From Antarcticimicrobium sediminis (GTDB taxonomy: Bacteria; Pseudomonadota; Alphaproteobacteria; Rhodobacterales; Rhodobacteraceae), in assembly GCF_004348975.1 (NCBI RefSeq), contig NZ_SMFP01000001.1, positions 442,701-506,700 on the forward strand: a DNA stretch of 64,000 nucleotides. The letters are read 5' to 3'. Position 1 is the first letter of the stretch. Every line of letters starts with the position of its first letter. The position numbers and the translations under genes are program-made. The notes beneath the pieces are model-generated. The model saw nothing but the letters and a program-made list of their open reading frames with translations, was not told where the DNA came from and searched no databases. Shown here piece after piece: positions 1 to 8,929 of this stretch.

Positions 1-208
1 TCTGCGTTCCTTTTGATGCGCGACGACCCTTTGTCGCCGTTCATATCCTTCAAACGTCGCACCACGCAAAGTCCGTCGCAAAATTCATCATTTTATTTTC
101 GGGCCAAATCTGCGACATCCTTTGCGACATCGGGACGCAAGATTGCCTGTCTCCCTTTCCCTTTGCATCTGCAGCCCCCAGATTGGACGCAATCAGCGAG
201 AGAATTTC

Positions 209-607
209 ATGACCGATCAGACTATTTCAGCACATATCGAAACCGACCGTCCGCTTTGGCCCGCGCTGTTTCGCGGATTTCGGCGCAAATGCCCCAATTG
301 CGGCGAGGGCGAGGTGCTGCACAGTTTTCTCAAGGTGAACGACAACTGCTCGATCTGCGACGAGGACTTTCACCATCACCGCGCCGATGATGGCCCGGCC
401 TATCTGACGATCCTGATCGTCGGCCACCTGATGGCGCCGCTGTTGTTGATCGTGTTCGAAGCGTTTCGCCCCGATCCTCTTGTACTGTTCGCGATCTTTG
501 CAATTGGCTGTCTGGTGCTGTCGCTTTATCTTCTGCCCCGACTGAAGGGCGCGGTTGTCGCCTTTCAATGGGCGCGGCGGATGAACGGGTTCGGCGGGTC
601 CGACTGA
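209..607 (+). CDS. DUF983 family membrane protein
   Basis: This is a 132-residue protein of the DUF983 family, whose biochemical function is not known. The N-terminal third carries two Cys pairs (KCPNCGEG near residue 30 and NCSICDED near residue 51), which look like a small zinc ribbon, followed by a His-rich patch. Two hydrophobic segments follow (about residues 70-90 and 92-112), predicting a membrane protein with a cytoplasmic metal-binding head. The start at 209 was chosen because GAGAG lies just upstream and family members begin near this point; the reading frame itself is open further upstream. It is followed after 32 bases by the NUDIX gene and may be co-transcribed with it. Confidence 0.85.
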   Translation: MTDQTISAHIETDRPLWPALFRGFRRKCPNCGEGEVLHSFLKVNDNCSICDEDFHHHRADDGPAYLTILIVGHLMAPLLLIVFEAFRPDPLVLFAIFAIGCLVLSLYLLPRLKGAVVAFQWARRMNGFGGSD

Positions 608-639
608 GCGATCTGACGGCGCGAAGAAATGGAGGGGAC

Positions 640-1350
640 ATGACGAGTACACCACAGGACAAGACCGCGGTGCGCAACGCCGCCACGGTGATCGTGCTGC
701 GCGACCGGATGGACAATCCCGCCATCCTGATGGGGCAGCGCGGCGCCAAGGCCGCTTTTATGCCCAACAAGTTCGTGTTTCCCGGCGGCGCTGTCGATCC
801 CGGCGATGCCCATATCCCGCTGGCCGCCCCCCTGCCCAAGGTCTGCCACGACCGGCTGGAAGATAACGCACCCAAGGGGATGCAAAACGCGCTCTCCGCC
901 GCCGCCGTGCGCGAGTTGTGGGAAGAAACCGGCCTTGTGCTGGGCAAGCCCGGTGTCTGGCCGGGAGACACCCCCGCCGACTGGCAAAGCTTTGCCCGGA
1001 CCGGATACATCCCCTCGGCCGAGGCGCTGCAATTCGTGTTCCGCGCCCTCACCCCACCGGGGCGGCCGCGTCGCTTTGATGCGCGGTTTTTCCTTGTCGA
1101 TGCCGGCGCGATCCAAAACGATCTGGACGATTTCACCGATGCCTGCGACGAGCTTTCGCATCTGCAGTGGATCCCGCTGAAAGAGGCGCGCAAATTCGAC
1201 CTGCCCTTTATCACCGAGGTGGTTCTGGCCGAGGTCGCGGCACGGGCGCATCACGTTGAGCCACCGAAATCAGTGCCCTTTTTCCGCAATAACGAGGAAG
1301 AAAGCCTGTTTCTGCAGCTCAAGGGCTATCCCATGCCCGAGCATTACTGA
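640..1350 (+). CDS. NUDIX hydrolase
   Basis: A 236-residue NUDIX-fold hydrolase expected to cleave a nucleoside diphosphate linked to another group; the substrate cannot be told from sequence. The Nudix box is split: FPGGAVDPGD near residue 47 supplies the glycine part and RELWEETGL at 91-99 supplies the metal-binding glutamates, with about 35 extra residues between them. That spacing is longer than the standard box and resembles the larger NUDT19-like subgroup. The start at 640 has a strong ribosome-binding site (GGAGGGG, three bases upstream of ATG). It follows the DUF983 gene on the same strand. Its end converges on the EamA transporter with no clear terminator in the 48-base gap. Confidence 0.9.
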   Translation: MTSTPQDKTAVRNAATVIVLRDRMDNPAILMGQRGAKAAFMPNKFVFPGGAVDPGDAHIPLAAPLPKVCHDRLEDNAPKGMQNALSAAAVRELWEETGLVLGKPGVWPGDTPADWQSFARTGYIPSAEALQFVFRALTPPGRPRRFDARFFLVDAGAIQNDLDDFTDACDELSHLQWIPLKEARKFDLPFITEVVLAEVAARAHHVEPPKSVPFFRNNEEESLFLQLKGYPMPEHY

Positions 1351-1398
1351 GCGCGCGGCCCGCGTTCAGCCCACGTTCAGCCCCGGCTCAGCCAGACC

Positions 1399-2301
1399 TC
1401 AGATCGTCAGGACCAGCGCCAGGATCGACAGCCCAAGAAGACCCATTCCGGCGATCTCGCGGGCGGTGATCTTTTCGTGGAATACCAGTGTCGAGGCCAG
1501 CAGGCTGAGCAACAGCTCGACCTGCCCCAGCGCCTTGACATAGGCCGCGTTCTGCAAGGTGAAGGCCAGAAACCAGCAGAACGAGCCGCCCATGCTGGTC
1601 AGCCCGACAAAGGCGGCGGTGTTACGTGCGGCCCAGACTGCCCGCAATTCGGCCCGGTCACGCCACAGCATCCAAAACCCCATCGACAGCAGCTGAAAGC
1701 AGACGACGCAGGCCAGTGTCACGGCGGCCCGGAATACCGGATCTGGGTCGCGCAGCTCCAGCGAGGCGCCCCGGTAGCTGACCGCGGAACAGGCGAACAA
1801 GACGCCCGAGCCCAGCCCAAGCGCCGAAGCGCGATTGCCCAGATGCAGCCACCAGGCGCCGGTGCTGCCCGGTGCGCGCGACAGCACCAGCACCGCGCCC
1901 AATCCCAACAAGATCGCGACCCAGCCGCCCGCGCTGATCTGATCGTTCAGCACCACCAGCCCGAGCAGCGCGGTCTGGATCACCTCGGTCTTCTTGAAGG
2001 TGATGCCGACCGCGAAATTGCGCTGTTTGAACAGCGCCACGACGCAGATGGTGGCAAAGATCTGGGTCGTGCCGCCGAGCATTGCGAACAGCCAGAACCG
2101 CAGGCCCAGATCCGGCATCCCGCGCCCACTCGCCCAAAGATAGATGGCAAGCGCCAGCACGATCACCGGCGCCGAATAGAGAAACCGCGCAAATGTCGCG
2201 CCGGTGGCCGAAAGACGCACCGTGCTCAGGGTCTTTTGCAGCATGAAGCGCGCGGTCTGAAAGCTCGCTGCAGCAAGGGTGACAGGGATCCATAAACTCA
2301 T
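1399..2301 (-). CDS. EamA/DMT-family membrane transporter
   Basis: A 300-residue integral membrane protein with about ten hydrophobic helices arranged as two internally similar five-helix halves, the usual architecture of the EamA drug/metabolite transporter superfamily. Members export or import small metabolites; the substrate here is unknown. Length matches the family. The gene lies 21 bases downstream of the desaturase gene on the same strand, so it may be the last gene of a DUF2061-desaturase-transporter transcript. Nothing in the sequence shows whether the transporter is functionally linked to lipid modification. Confidence 0.88.
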   Translation of the reverse strand: MSLWIPVTLAAASFQTARFMLQKTLSTVRLSATGATFARFLYSAPVIVLALAIYLWASGRGMPDLGLRFWLFAMLGGTTQIFATICVVALFKQRNFAVGITFKKTEVIQTALLGLVVLNDQISAGGWVAILLGLGAVLVLSRAPGSTGAWWLHLGNRASALGLGSGVLFACSAVSYRGASLELRDPDPVFRAAVTLACVVCFQLLSMGFWMLWRDRAELRAVWAARNTAAFVGLTSMGGSFCWFLAFTLQNAAYVKALGQVELLLSLLASTLVFHEKITAREIAGMGLLGLSILALVLTI

Positions 2302-2322
2302 GGCCGCCCTTCTGCCCGCAAA

Positions 2323-3219
2323 TCACCCCCGCCGCCAGAGCGGATGAGCCACCGGATCCTTGCGGCAAAGCAGAAAGCGGCGGATCACCGCGCCATAGGA
2401 GCGATAGACATAGTGCTCGTTGCAGTTCAGATACCGCGCGCGGCCAACCCGATAAAGCTGCGGCAACCGGTACCACGGGGCGGTGGGATGCATGTGATGA
2501 ACCACGTGCAGGTTATTGTTCAGAAAGAGAAAGGACAACAGCCCCCGATCCTCGACGATGACCGTGCGGGCCCGCGATTGCGCATGCGCACGATGCTCCA
2601 GAAAGGTGCGGATCTTCAGCACCCCCAGCGCCCCGTAGCACGCCAGCAGATAAGTCCAAAGCGGCAGCGGTGCGACCGTCACGACCCAAAGCACGGCCAA
2701 GGCCCCCGGCAGGTGCAGCGCCCAAGCCTGCCAAACCGCCCGCACCCGGCGCTGCGCCCAATCCCCGGCCATGAACCGCGCCTGCCCAATCGCCGGGCCC
2801 AACAGGATGCGCCCCAGCAAGGTGTTGTTCAGCGCATAAAGCCCCCGGCTCCACCGCGATAGCCCGGCCCAGATCACCGGGTCGAGATAGTTCGATTCCG
2901 GATCGTCATAGGGATCGGTCAGACGTGCATCGAGGTGATGCGCCAGATGCAGATCGCGAAACCGCCCATAGGGGATCACCAAGGTCAGCGGCAGCGCCAT
3001 CAGCACCTCGTTCACGACGCGCGCCCGGAACGGATGATCATGCAAGGCCTCGTGGCTCAACGACGAATGCAATACCAGCACCGGCACCAACAGAACCGCC
3101 ACCAGCCCCGATGGCAGCGGTGCAAAGAGCAGCCCCAGCGCCGAGGCGTAGCAGCCAAGGATCAGCGCAAGGGTCCGCCATTCCGGTGCCGTGGGCCGGT
3201 TTGAGCGGGACTCAGACAT
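2323..3219 (-). CDS. membrane fatty acid desaturase family protein
   Basis: A 298-residue membrane di-iron desaturase-like protein. The three histidine clusters are visible: HEALHDH early, HLAHH about 35 residues later, and HVVHHMHP near the C terminus, with an additional EHRAH between the second and third. These bind the diiron centre that inserts double bonds or hydroxyls into acyl chains in the membrane; the exact lipid substrate is not evident. The start at 3219 overlaps the last eight bases of the DUF2061 gene, suggesting translational coupling. A longer frame from 3264 exists but would overlap DUF2061 much more and lacks family-like sequence. Confidence 0.88.
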   Translation of the reverse strand: MSESRSNRPTAPEWRTLALILGCYASALGLLFAPLPSGLVAVLLVPVLVLHSSLSHEALHDHPFRARVVNEVLMALPLTLVIPYGRFRDLHLAHHLDARLTDPYDDPESNYLDPVIWAGLSRWSRGLYALNNTLLGRILLGPAIGQARFMAGDWAQRRVRAVWQAWALHLPGALAVLWVVTVAPLPLWTYLLACYGALGVLKIRTFLEHRAHAQSRARTVIVEDRGLLSFLFLNNNLHVVHHMHPTAPWYRLPQLYRVGRARYLNCNEHYVYRSYGAVIRRFLLCRKDPVAHPLWRRG

Positions 3220-3415
3220 GGCGGCCCCAGCCGATATTGGCCCAGAGCCGTTCATATCCCACATACATGACCAGACCCACGCCGGTATTGATCAACGCCA
3301 TTGTGCCGCCGAGTGCCACCGACCCAGTGGCAATCAGCCCCACCACCGCCATCACCGTCAGCCCGATCAGGTTCCAGATCACCGCCTTGACCAAAGATCG
3401 CTTGCGCGTTTCCAT
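3212..3415 (-). CDS. DUF2061 small membrane protein
   Basis: A 67-residue protein of the DUF2061 family with a short basic N terminus (METRKRS) and two hydrophobic segments separated by a glycine-containing turn. No biochemical function is established for the family. It is the first gene of a minus-strand pair with the desaturase, overlapping it by eight bases, and it is divergent from the XRE regulator at 3520. The regulator may therefore control it. The start at 3415 gives the family-typical length; the frame extends to 3490, but the extra residues look like untranslated leader. Confidence 0.8.
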   Translation of the reverse strand: METRKRSLVKAVIWNLIGLTVMAVVGLIATGSVALGGTMALINTGVGLVMYVGYERLWANIGWGRHV

Positions 3416-3493
3416 CCTGCCCTCATGCCCTGTTTCGACCTCAGCTAACGCTGCGCCGCGGCATGTGACCATTCTGAATATGATTAACAATTC

Positions 3494-3516
3494 TCACAAT
3501 CTGTGATATTTATCAC
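3494..3516. promoter_or_regulatory. overlapping dyads, candidate XRE operator
   Basis: Two overlapping inverted repeats lie just before the XRE gene: TCACA-ATC-TGTGA (3494-3506) and GTGATA-TT-TATCAC (3503-3516). The second ends three bases before the ATG at 3520, where no Shine-Dalgarno sequence is visible. A weak promoter (TTAACA at 3484, TATTTA at 3507, 17-base gap) would place the transcription start at or next to the ATG, giving a leaderless message. The position suits autoregulation and control of the divergent DUF2061-desaturase genes. This is inferred from symmetry and position only. Confidence 0.45.
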
Positions 3517-3519
3517 TTC

Positions 3520-4380
3520 ATGCCGGAAAAAATCGACAAGCGCCTGCGCGCCCTGCAATTCCGTGACCGCCTGAGCCAAGCGATGCGGCACGCTGGCCTG
3601 ACCCAAAGCGCGCTGGCCCGCGACGTCGGGGTTGACCGCTCCACCATCTCGCAACTTCTGGGCGATGAGGGTGCGCGGTTGCCCAATGCGCATGTTGTGG
3701 GGGCCTGCGCCGCCGCGCTCGGGGTCTCGGCCGATTGGCTGCTCAGCCTGTCGGACCGCCCGGAAAGCGCCGCCGATCTGCTTCAGGCCAGTCTCAGCCT
3801 GACCGAAGCCGCCCGTGCGCTGGTTGATGAGCGCATCTATGACTGGCACCGCGAGGCGGCGGGCTACAAGATCCGCCATGTGCCGGCCGCGCTTCCCGAT
3901 ATGCTCAAGACGCGAGCGATGCTGGAATGGGAATACGCCCCGCATCTGGGGCGCACCGCCGATCAGGCGATTGGCGCGTCAGAGGATCGGCTGACCTGGA
4001 TGCGCAGATCGCAATCGGATTATGAAATCGCCCTGCCGCTGTACGAGTTGGAAAACTTTGCCCGCGCCACCGGCTATTACGCGGGTATCCCGGCCGACCT
4101 GCGCCGCGACCAGATCGACCGGTTCCTCATACTGTCAGAACAGCTTTATCCGCGCCTGCGCATCTATCTGTTCGATTCCAGACGCCTGTATTCCGCGCCG
4201 GTCACGATATTCGGGCCGCTTTTGTGCGTCTTCTATGCGGGCGGGCACTATGTCGCCTTCCGCGACCGGGATCGGATCGAAACCTTTACCAGCCATTTCG
4301 ACCATCTTGTGCGCGAGGCCACGACAACCGCGCGCGCGCTGCCCGACCATCTGCGCCACCTGCGCGAACAGATCATCTGA
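3520..4380 (+). CDS. XRE-family transcriptional regulator
   Basis: A 286-residue DNA-binding protein. Residues about 14-70 form a Cro/CI-type helix-turn-helix (SQAMRHAGLTQSALARDVGV, then STISQLLGDE). The remaining 200 residues form an unnamed C-terminal region that probably senses a ligand or mediates dimerisation. It is divergent from the DUF2061-desaturase genes, and the shared 104-base gap contains two inverted repeats, so control of membrane lipid modification and of itself is a reasonable hypothesis. The start has no visible ribosome-binding site. Its 3' end converges on the aminotransferase gene. Confidence 0.85.
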   Translation: MPEKIDKRLRALQFRDRLSQAMRHAGLTQSALARDVGVDRSTISQLLGDEGARLPNAHVVGACAAALGVSADWLLSLSDRPESAADLLQASLSLTEAARALVDERIYDWHREAAGYKIRHVPAALPDMLKTRAMLEWEYAPHLGRTADQAIGASEDRLTWMRRSQSDYEIALPLYELENFARATGYYAGIPADLRRDQIDRFLILSEQLYPRLRIYLFDSRRLYSAPVTIFGPLLCVFYAGGHYVAFRDRDRIETFTSHFDHLVREATTTARALPDHLRHLREQII

Positions 4381-4395
4381 GCGCACCTTGCGACG

Positions 4396-4413
4396 GGGGG
4401 GCCTTAGCCCCCC
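4396..4413. terminator. GC hairpin between converging genes
   Basis: A seven-base perfect stem, GGGGGGC and GCCCCCC with the loop CTTA, lies in the 73-base gap between the converging XRE and aminotransferase genes. There is no T tract on either side, so it is at best a weak intrinsic terminator, or a stabilising hairpin for both 3' ends. Confidence 0.4.
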
Positions 4414-4453
4414 GCCGCACTGTCACAGATGCGGGACACAGCCCGCGTTCCGC

Positions 4454-5578
4454 CTAAAGCACCTGATCGATCGCGTTTTTCAGCCGCGCCAATGTCGCCG
4501 GCACATCATAAAGCTTGTCCAACCCGAACAGCCCCAGCCGGAAGGTTCTGAAATCTTCCGGCTCATCGCATTTCAGCGGCACACCGGCGGCGATCTGAAA
4601 CCCCAAGTCGGCGAACTTCTTGCCGGACTGAATATCGGGATCCTCGGTATAGCTGACCACAACCCCCGGCGCGCCAAAGCCCTCGGCAGCGACCGAGACC
4701 ACGCCCTTGTCTTTCAGCATCGCGCGGGTGCCGTTGCCCAACTCCCATTGCGCCGCGCAGAGTTTGTCAAAGCCATAGGCGCGCGTTTCAGCCATCGTAT
4801 CGCGAAAGGCGCGCAGCGCATCCGTCGGCAGGGTGGCGTGATAGGCGTGGCCGCCGTTTTCATAGGCCTGCATGATCTGCCGCCATTTCTTGAGATCGAG
4901 CGCGAAACTGTCGCTTTCGGTCTCGGCCAGCCGTGCCTCGGCACGCTCTGACAACATCACCAGCCCGGCAGAGGGAGAGGCGCTCCAGCCTTTTTGCGGC
5001 GCCGAGATCAGCACATCGACCCCGGTCGCGCCCATATCCACCCAAGCGCAGCCCGAGGCGACACAATCGAGCACCATCAGCGCGCCGACCTCATGCGCGG
5101 CGCCGGCCAACGCCGTGACATAGTCGTCTGGCAGGATCACACCGGCAGCGGTTTCCACATGCGGGGCAAAGACGATGCCGGGCTTTTGCGCGCGGATGGC
5201 GGCAACCACCTCTTCGATCGGGGCCGGGGCAAAGGGCGCGGGCCGGGCGTTGCCGGTCTGGCGTGCCTGCATCACCGTGGCGGTCTCGGTCAGCCCGCCG
5301 GTTTCGATGATCTGGGACCAGCGATAGGAGAACCAGCCGTTGCGCACCACCAGCGCCGCTTGCCCACGGGCGAACTGACGCGCCACCGACTCCATCGCAT
5401 AGGTGCCGCCACCGGGCACCAGCGCAACGCCATGGGCGCCATACACCTCGCGCAGCATCTCAGAGATATCGCGCATCACCTGCTGAAAGGTGGCGGACAT
5501 GTGATTGAGCGAGCGGTCGGTGAACACGACCGAGAATTCTTCCAACCCTTTGGGGTCAACGGTATCGAGCAGCGCCAT
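4454..5578 (-). CDS. class V PLP-dependent aminotransferase
   Basis: A 374-residue fold-type I aminotransferase of class V, related to alanine-glyoxylate and serine-glyoxylate aminotransferases. The PLP-binding lysine is K196 in the motif SAPQKGWSA, and the preceding VLDCVASG supplies the aspartate that contacts the pyridine nitrogen. The substrate pair cannot be fixed from sequence. The start at 5578 is supported by AAGGAG seven bases upstream; the frame stays open to 5635 but lacks such a site. The gene is 68 bases downstream of two Lrp/AsnC regulators on the same strand, which suggests amino-acid-responsive control. Confidence 0.88.
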   Translation of the reverse strand: MALLDTVDPKGLEEFSVVFTDRSLNHMSATFQQVMRDISEMLREVYGAHGVALVPGGGTYAMESVARQFARGQAALVVRNGWFSYRWSQIIETGGLTETATVMQARQTGNARPAPFAPAPIEEVVAAIRAQKPGIVFAPHVETAAGVILPDDYVTALAGAAHEVGALMVLDCVASGCAWVDMGATGVDVLISAPQKGWSASPSAGLVMLSERAEARLAETESDSFALDLKKWRQIMQAYENGGHAYHATLPTDALRAFRDTMAETRAYGFDKLCAAQWELGNGTRAMLKDKGVVSVAAEGFGAPGVVVSYTEDPDIQSGKKFADLGFQIAAGVPLKCDEPEDFRTFRLGLFGLDKLYDVPATLARLKNAIDQVL

Positions 5579-5646
5579 GTGCAATCTCCTTGTTTCCTTG
5601 CTCATAGCGCGCGGCAGCGCCACGGGCAAAGACAAAGCTGCGCCGT

Positions 5647-6105
5647 TCAGCCGATCGGGCCCGGTCGCCGCTCTTCGCTCAGCACCACATTGGCCTCGAC
5701 CTCTCCCGCGCCGGGCAGCGTCATGATGCGACGGCGCAGAACACGTTCGAAATCCGACAGATCCCGCGCCACCACCTGCAACCGGTAATCATAGCGGCCC
5801 AACACGTGCTGCACCGTCTGCACCTCGGGGATGGCGGACACCGCACGCTCAAAATTTTCAAGGCTGCCATGCCCCTTGGCGACCAGCTTGATGCCCAGAA
5901 ACACGGTCACGCCAAAGCCCAGCGCCTCGCGATCAAGATCCAGCCGGCGCCCCTTGATCACCCCCGCCTCGGTCAGCCGTTTCACCCGCCGCCAGGCGAC
6001 AGACTGGCTGACCCCCGATTGCCGCCCCAGCTCCGCCGCTGTCAGCGTGGCATCCTGTTGCAACGCGCGCAAAAGGGCACGGTCGGTGTCGTCCAGATCA
6101 ATCAC
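5647..6105 (-). CDS. Lrp/AsnC-family regulator (second of pair)
   Basis: A 152-residue leucine-responsive/AsnC-type regulator. The N-terminal winged helix-turn-helix includes TAAELGRQSGVSQSVAWRRV (residues about 21-40), and the C-terminal half matches the RAM (ligand-binding, oligomerisation) domain. The start is GTG at 6105, overlapping the stop of the upstream Lrp gene in the arrangement GTGA, so the two are translationally coupled. Tandem Lrp paralogues could form mixed oligomers. Likely targets by position are the downstream aminotransferase and the divergent ilvC, but no binding site was identified. Confidence 0.88.
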   Translation of the reverse strand: MIDLDDTDRALLRALQQDATLTAAELGRQSGVSQSVAWRRVKRLTEAGVIKGRRLDLDREALGFGVTVFLGIKLVAKGHGSLENFERAVSAIPEVQTVQHVLGRYDYRLQVVARDLSDFERVLRRRIMTLPGAGEVEANVVLSEERRPGPIG

Positions 6106-6557
6106 AGCGGTAATGCCTCCACGTCCTTGATGGTCGAGACATGCATCAACGCCTCTACATCTACGATATGCGGCAGGGTCAGAATACGGCCGCGATAGAC
6201 CTCTTGGTAATGCTGCATGCTGCGCGCCAGCACCGTCAAACGCACATCGACCCGGCCCAGAAAGGTCTGGATCTCGGACACTTCCGGCACCGCGCGGGCG
6301 GCGGCGATGAATTCGTCAAAGGCGCGCGACTCGGTCTTGTCGAGACTGACGCGCAACGACACCTCGACCACGTAACCCAGCGCGCGCCAGTCGATCACCG
6401 CGCGCTGCCCCTTGAGAACGCCCATGGCCTGCAACCGCTCCAACCGCTTGTAAGCCTTGCTTGCCGCCACACCCGAGGCGCGGGCAAGTTCGGCCACGGA
6501 TTGCGCCGGATCAGCCTGAAGATGGCGCAACAAGCGCCTGTCTGTGTCATCGAGCAT
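6102..6557 (-). CDS. Lrp/AsnC-family regulator (first of pair)
   Basis: A 151-residue Lrp/AsnC regulator with an N-terminal helix-turn-helix (AELARASGVAASKAYKRLE) and a C-terminal RAM domain. It is the first gene of a coupled pair and is divergent from ilvC across a 132-base gap. Lrp-family proteins often respond to branched-chain or other amino acids, so its position next to ilvC, an enzyme of valine, leucine and isoleucine synthesis, is suggestive. A much longer antisense frame running through ilvC reaches this gene but is a reading-frame shadow. The start at 6557 gives the normal family length. Confidence 0.88.
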   Translation of the reverse strand: MLDDTDRRLLRHLQADPAQSVAELARASGVAASKAYKRLERLQAMGVLKGQRAVIDWRALGYVVEVSLRVSLDKTESRAFDEFIAAARAVPEVSEIQTFLGRVDVRLTVLARSMQHYQEVYRGRILTLPHIVDVEALMHVSTIKDVEALPL

Positions 6558-6632
6558 GAATTTCCCGCGATTCACCTGATTGGCGAAACGTTTTCTAACA
6601 GAACCTGAAAAGGAATCAAATTCCGTTGCTGA

Positions 6633-7712
<1,080 letters not shown>

Positions 7713-7766
7713 GCGCCGAAAACCAAGCGGCGCGGGGCAATCTCCGCGTCCTCGCCGCATAGACAG

Positions 7767-7804
7767 GGGGCCTCGGCATGCAGCCGGGGCCCCTCTCTCG
7801 TTTC
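7767..7804 (+). terminator. probable ilvC terminator
   Basis: An 11-base stem (7767-7777 paired with 7783-7793, one G-T wobble) with a five-base loop is followed by a pyrimidine-rich tail ending in TTT. It lies between the converging ilvC and folP genes and fits an intrinsic terminator for ilvC. Confidence 0.6.
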
Positions 7805-7927
7805 AGATGCGCTTGAGGCGACAGGCCCCTGAAAACGCATCGGAAATACATGATGATCCGCGCCCAAAGCGGAACCGCTCCGGCCCTGTGTGCGCTGGGG
7901 ATTACTCTGGTCGAACCTCGGCGCGCG

Positions 7928-8929
7928 CTACCCCCGCGCGGCCAGCCACAGGCGTTGCGCCTGGACTGTCTCACGCACGTCATGCACGCGCAGGATCTGC
8001 ACCCCCTGCGCCAGCCCGGCAAGCCCCACGGCGATAGAGCCGGGCGCGCGGGCTTCGGGGCGGGGTTCCTGCCCGATGGTGCCGATGAACTTCTTGCGCG
8101 AAACGCCAAGCAAGATGGGGCAGCCAAGCCCGTGAAACAGGGAGAGACCGCGCAGCAGGGTCAGGTTGTGGTCGCGCGTCTTGCCAAAGCCGATGCCGGG
8201 ATCGGTGACGATGCGGGCACGCGCAATGCCCTGCCGCTCTAACACTGCGATGCGTTCAGCAAGGAAATCGTAAACGTCGAGCAGCACGTTATCGTACTGC
8301 GGATCCTGCTGCATGGTTTCCGGGTCGCCCTGCGAATGCATGACGCAGACCGGAACCGCCCGCTCAGCACAAAGCGGCGCAAGATCGGCGTCAAAGGTAA
8401 AACCCGCCACGTCGTTCACCAGATCGGCCCCGGCATCGAGCGTGGCGCGCGCGACCGCGGCCTTGCGGGTGTCGATCGAGATCGGGATCGAGCTGTCGCG
8501 GCGGATCGCGGCGATCACCGGCGCGGTGCGGGCGATTTCGGCGTCGGCGGGCACCTCGGCGGCACCGGGGCGGGTGGATTCGCCGCCGATATCAAGAATG
8601 TCGGCCCCGGCGTCGATCATGGCGTGCGCACCGGCAAGGGCGGCATCGGCGGCGTGATGTTTGCCGCCGTCTGAAAAGCTGTCCGGCGTGGTGTTGAGGA
8701 TGCCCATGATCGCGGGCCGGTTCATCGGCAATCCAGCCACCGGCGCACGCCGGGCGACCAGCGGTTCGAGATCGTGATCGGGCACCTCCCAAGCCGGAAT
8801 AACACGCGCGCCCTGCCCGCGCGCCAAGGCCTCGACATGGGTGAACCAAAGCGGGCCGCCAGCCAATGGCAGTGCATCGTCGGGGCGGGCCGCTCCATAC
8901 TGAACCAAGGGGCGATAATAAAAGGTCAT
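7928..8929 (-). CDS. folP: dihydropteroate synthase
   Basis: A 333-residue dihydropteroate synthase, which joins p-aminobenzoate to the pterin pyrophosphate in folate synthesis and is the target of sulfonamides. Both family signatures are present: IMGILNTTPDSFSDGG at about 74-89 and DIGGESTRPGA near 112, with the C-terminal SRKKF for phosphate binding. About 70 residues precede the TIM barrel, a longer N terminus than in the E. coli enzyme. The start at 8929 overlaps the folB stop as ATGA, so folB and folP are coupled. Confidence 0.95.
   Translation of the reverse strand: MTFYYRPLVQYGAARPDDALPLAGGPLWFTHVEALARGQGARVIPAWEVPDHDLEPLVARRAPVAGLPMNRPAIMGILNTTPDSFSDGGKHHAADAALAGAHAMIDAGADILDIGGESTRPGAAEVPADAEIARTAPVIAAIRRDSSIPISIDTRKAAVARATLDAGADLVNDVAGFTFDADLAPLCAERAVPVCVMHSQGDPETMQQDPQYDNVLLDVYDFLAERIAVLERQGIARARIVTDPGIGFGKTRDHNLTLLRGLSLFHGLGCPILLGVSRKKFIGTIGQEPRPEARAPGSIAVGLAGLAQGVQILRVHDVRETVQAQRLWLAARG

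Noticed and set aside
5647-6557. Lrp-like pair considered as siroheme decarboxylase AhbA/AhbB
   Set aside because: Both proteins have standard Lrp helix-turn-helix motifs, and no heme d1 or siroheme genes are nearby.
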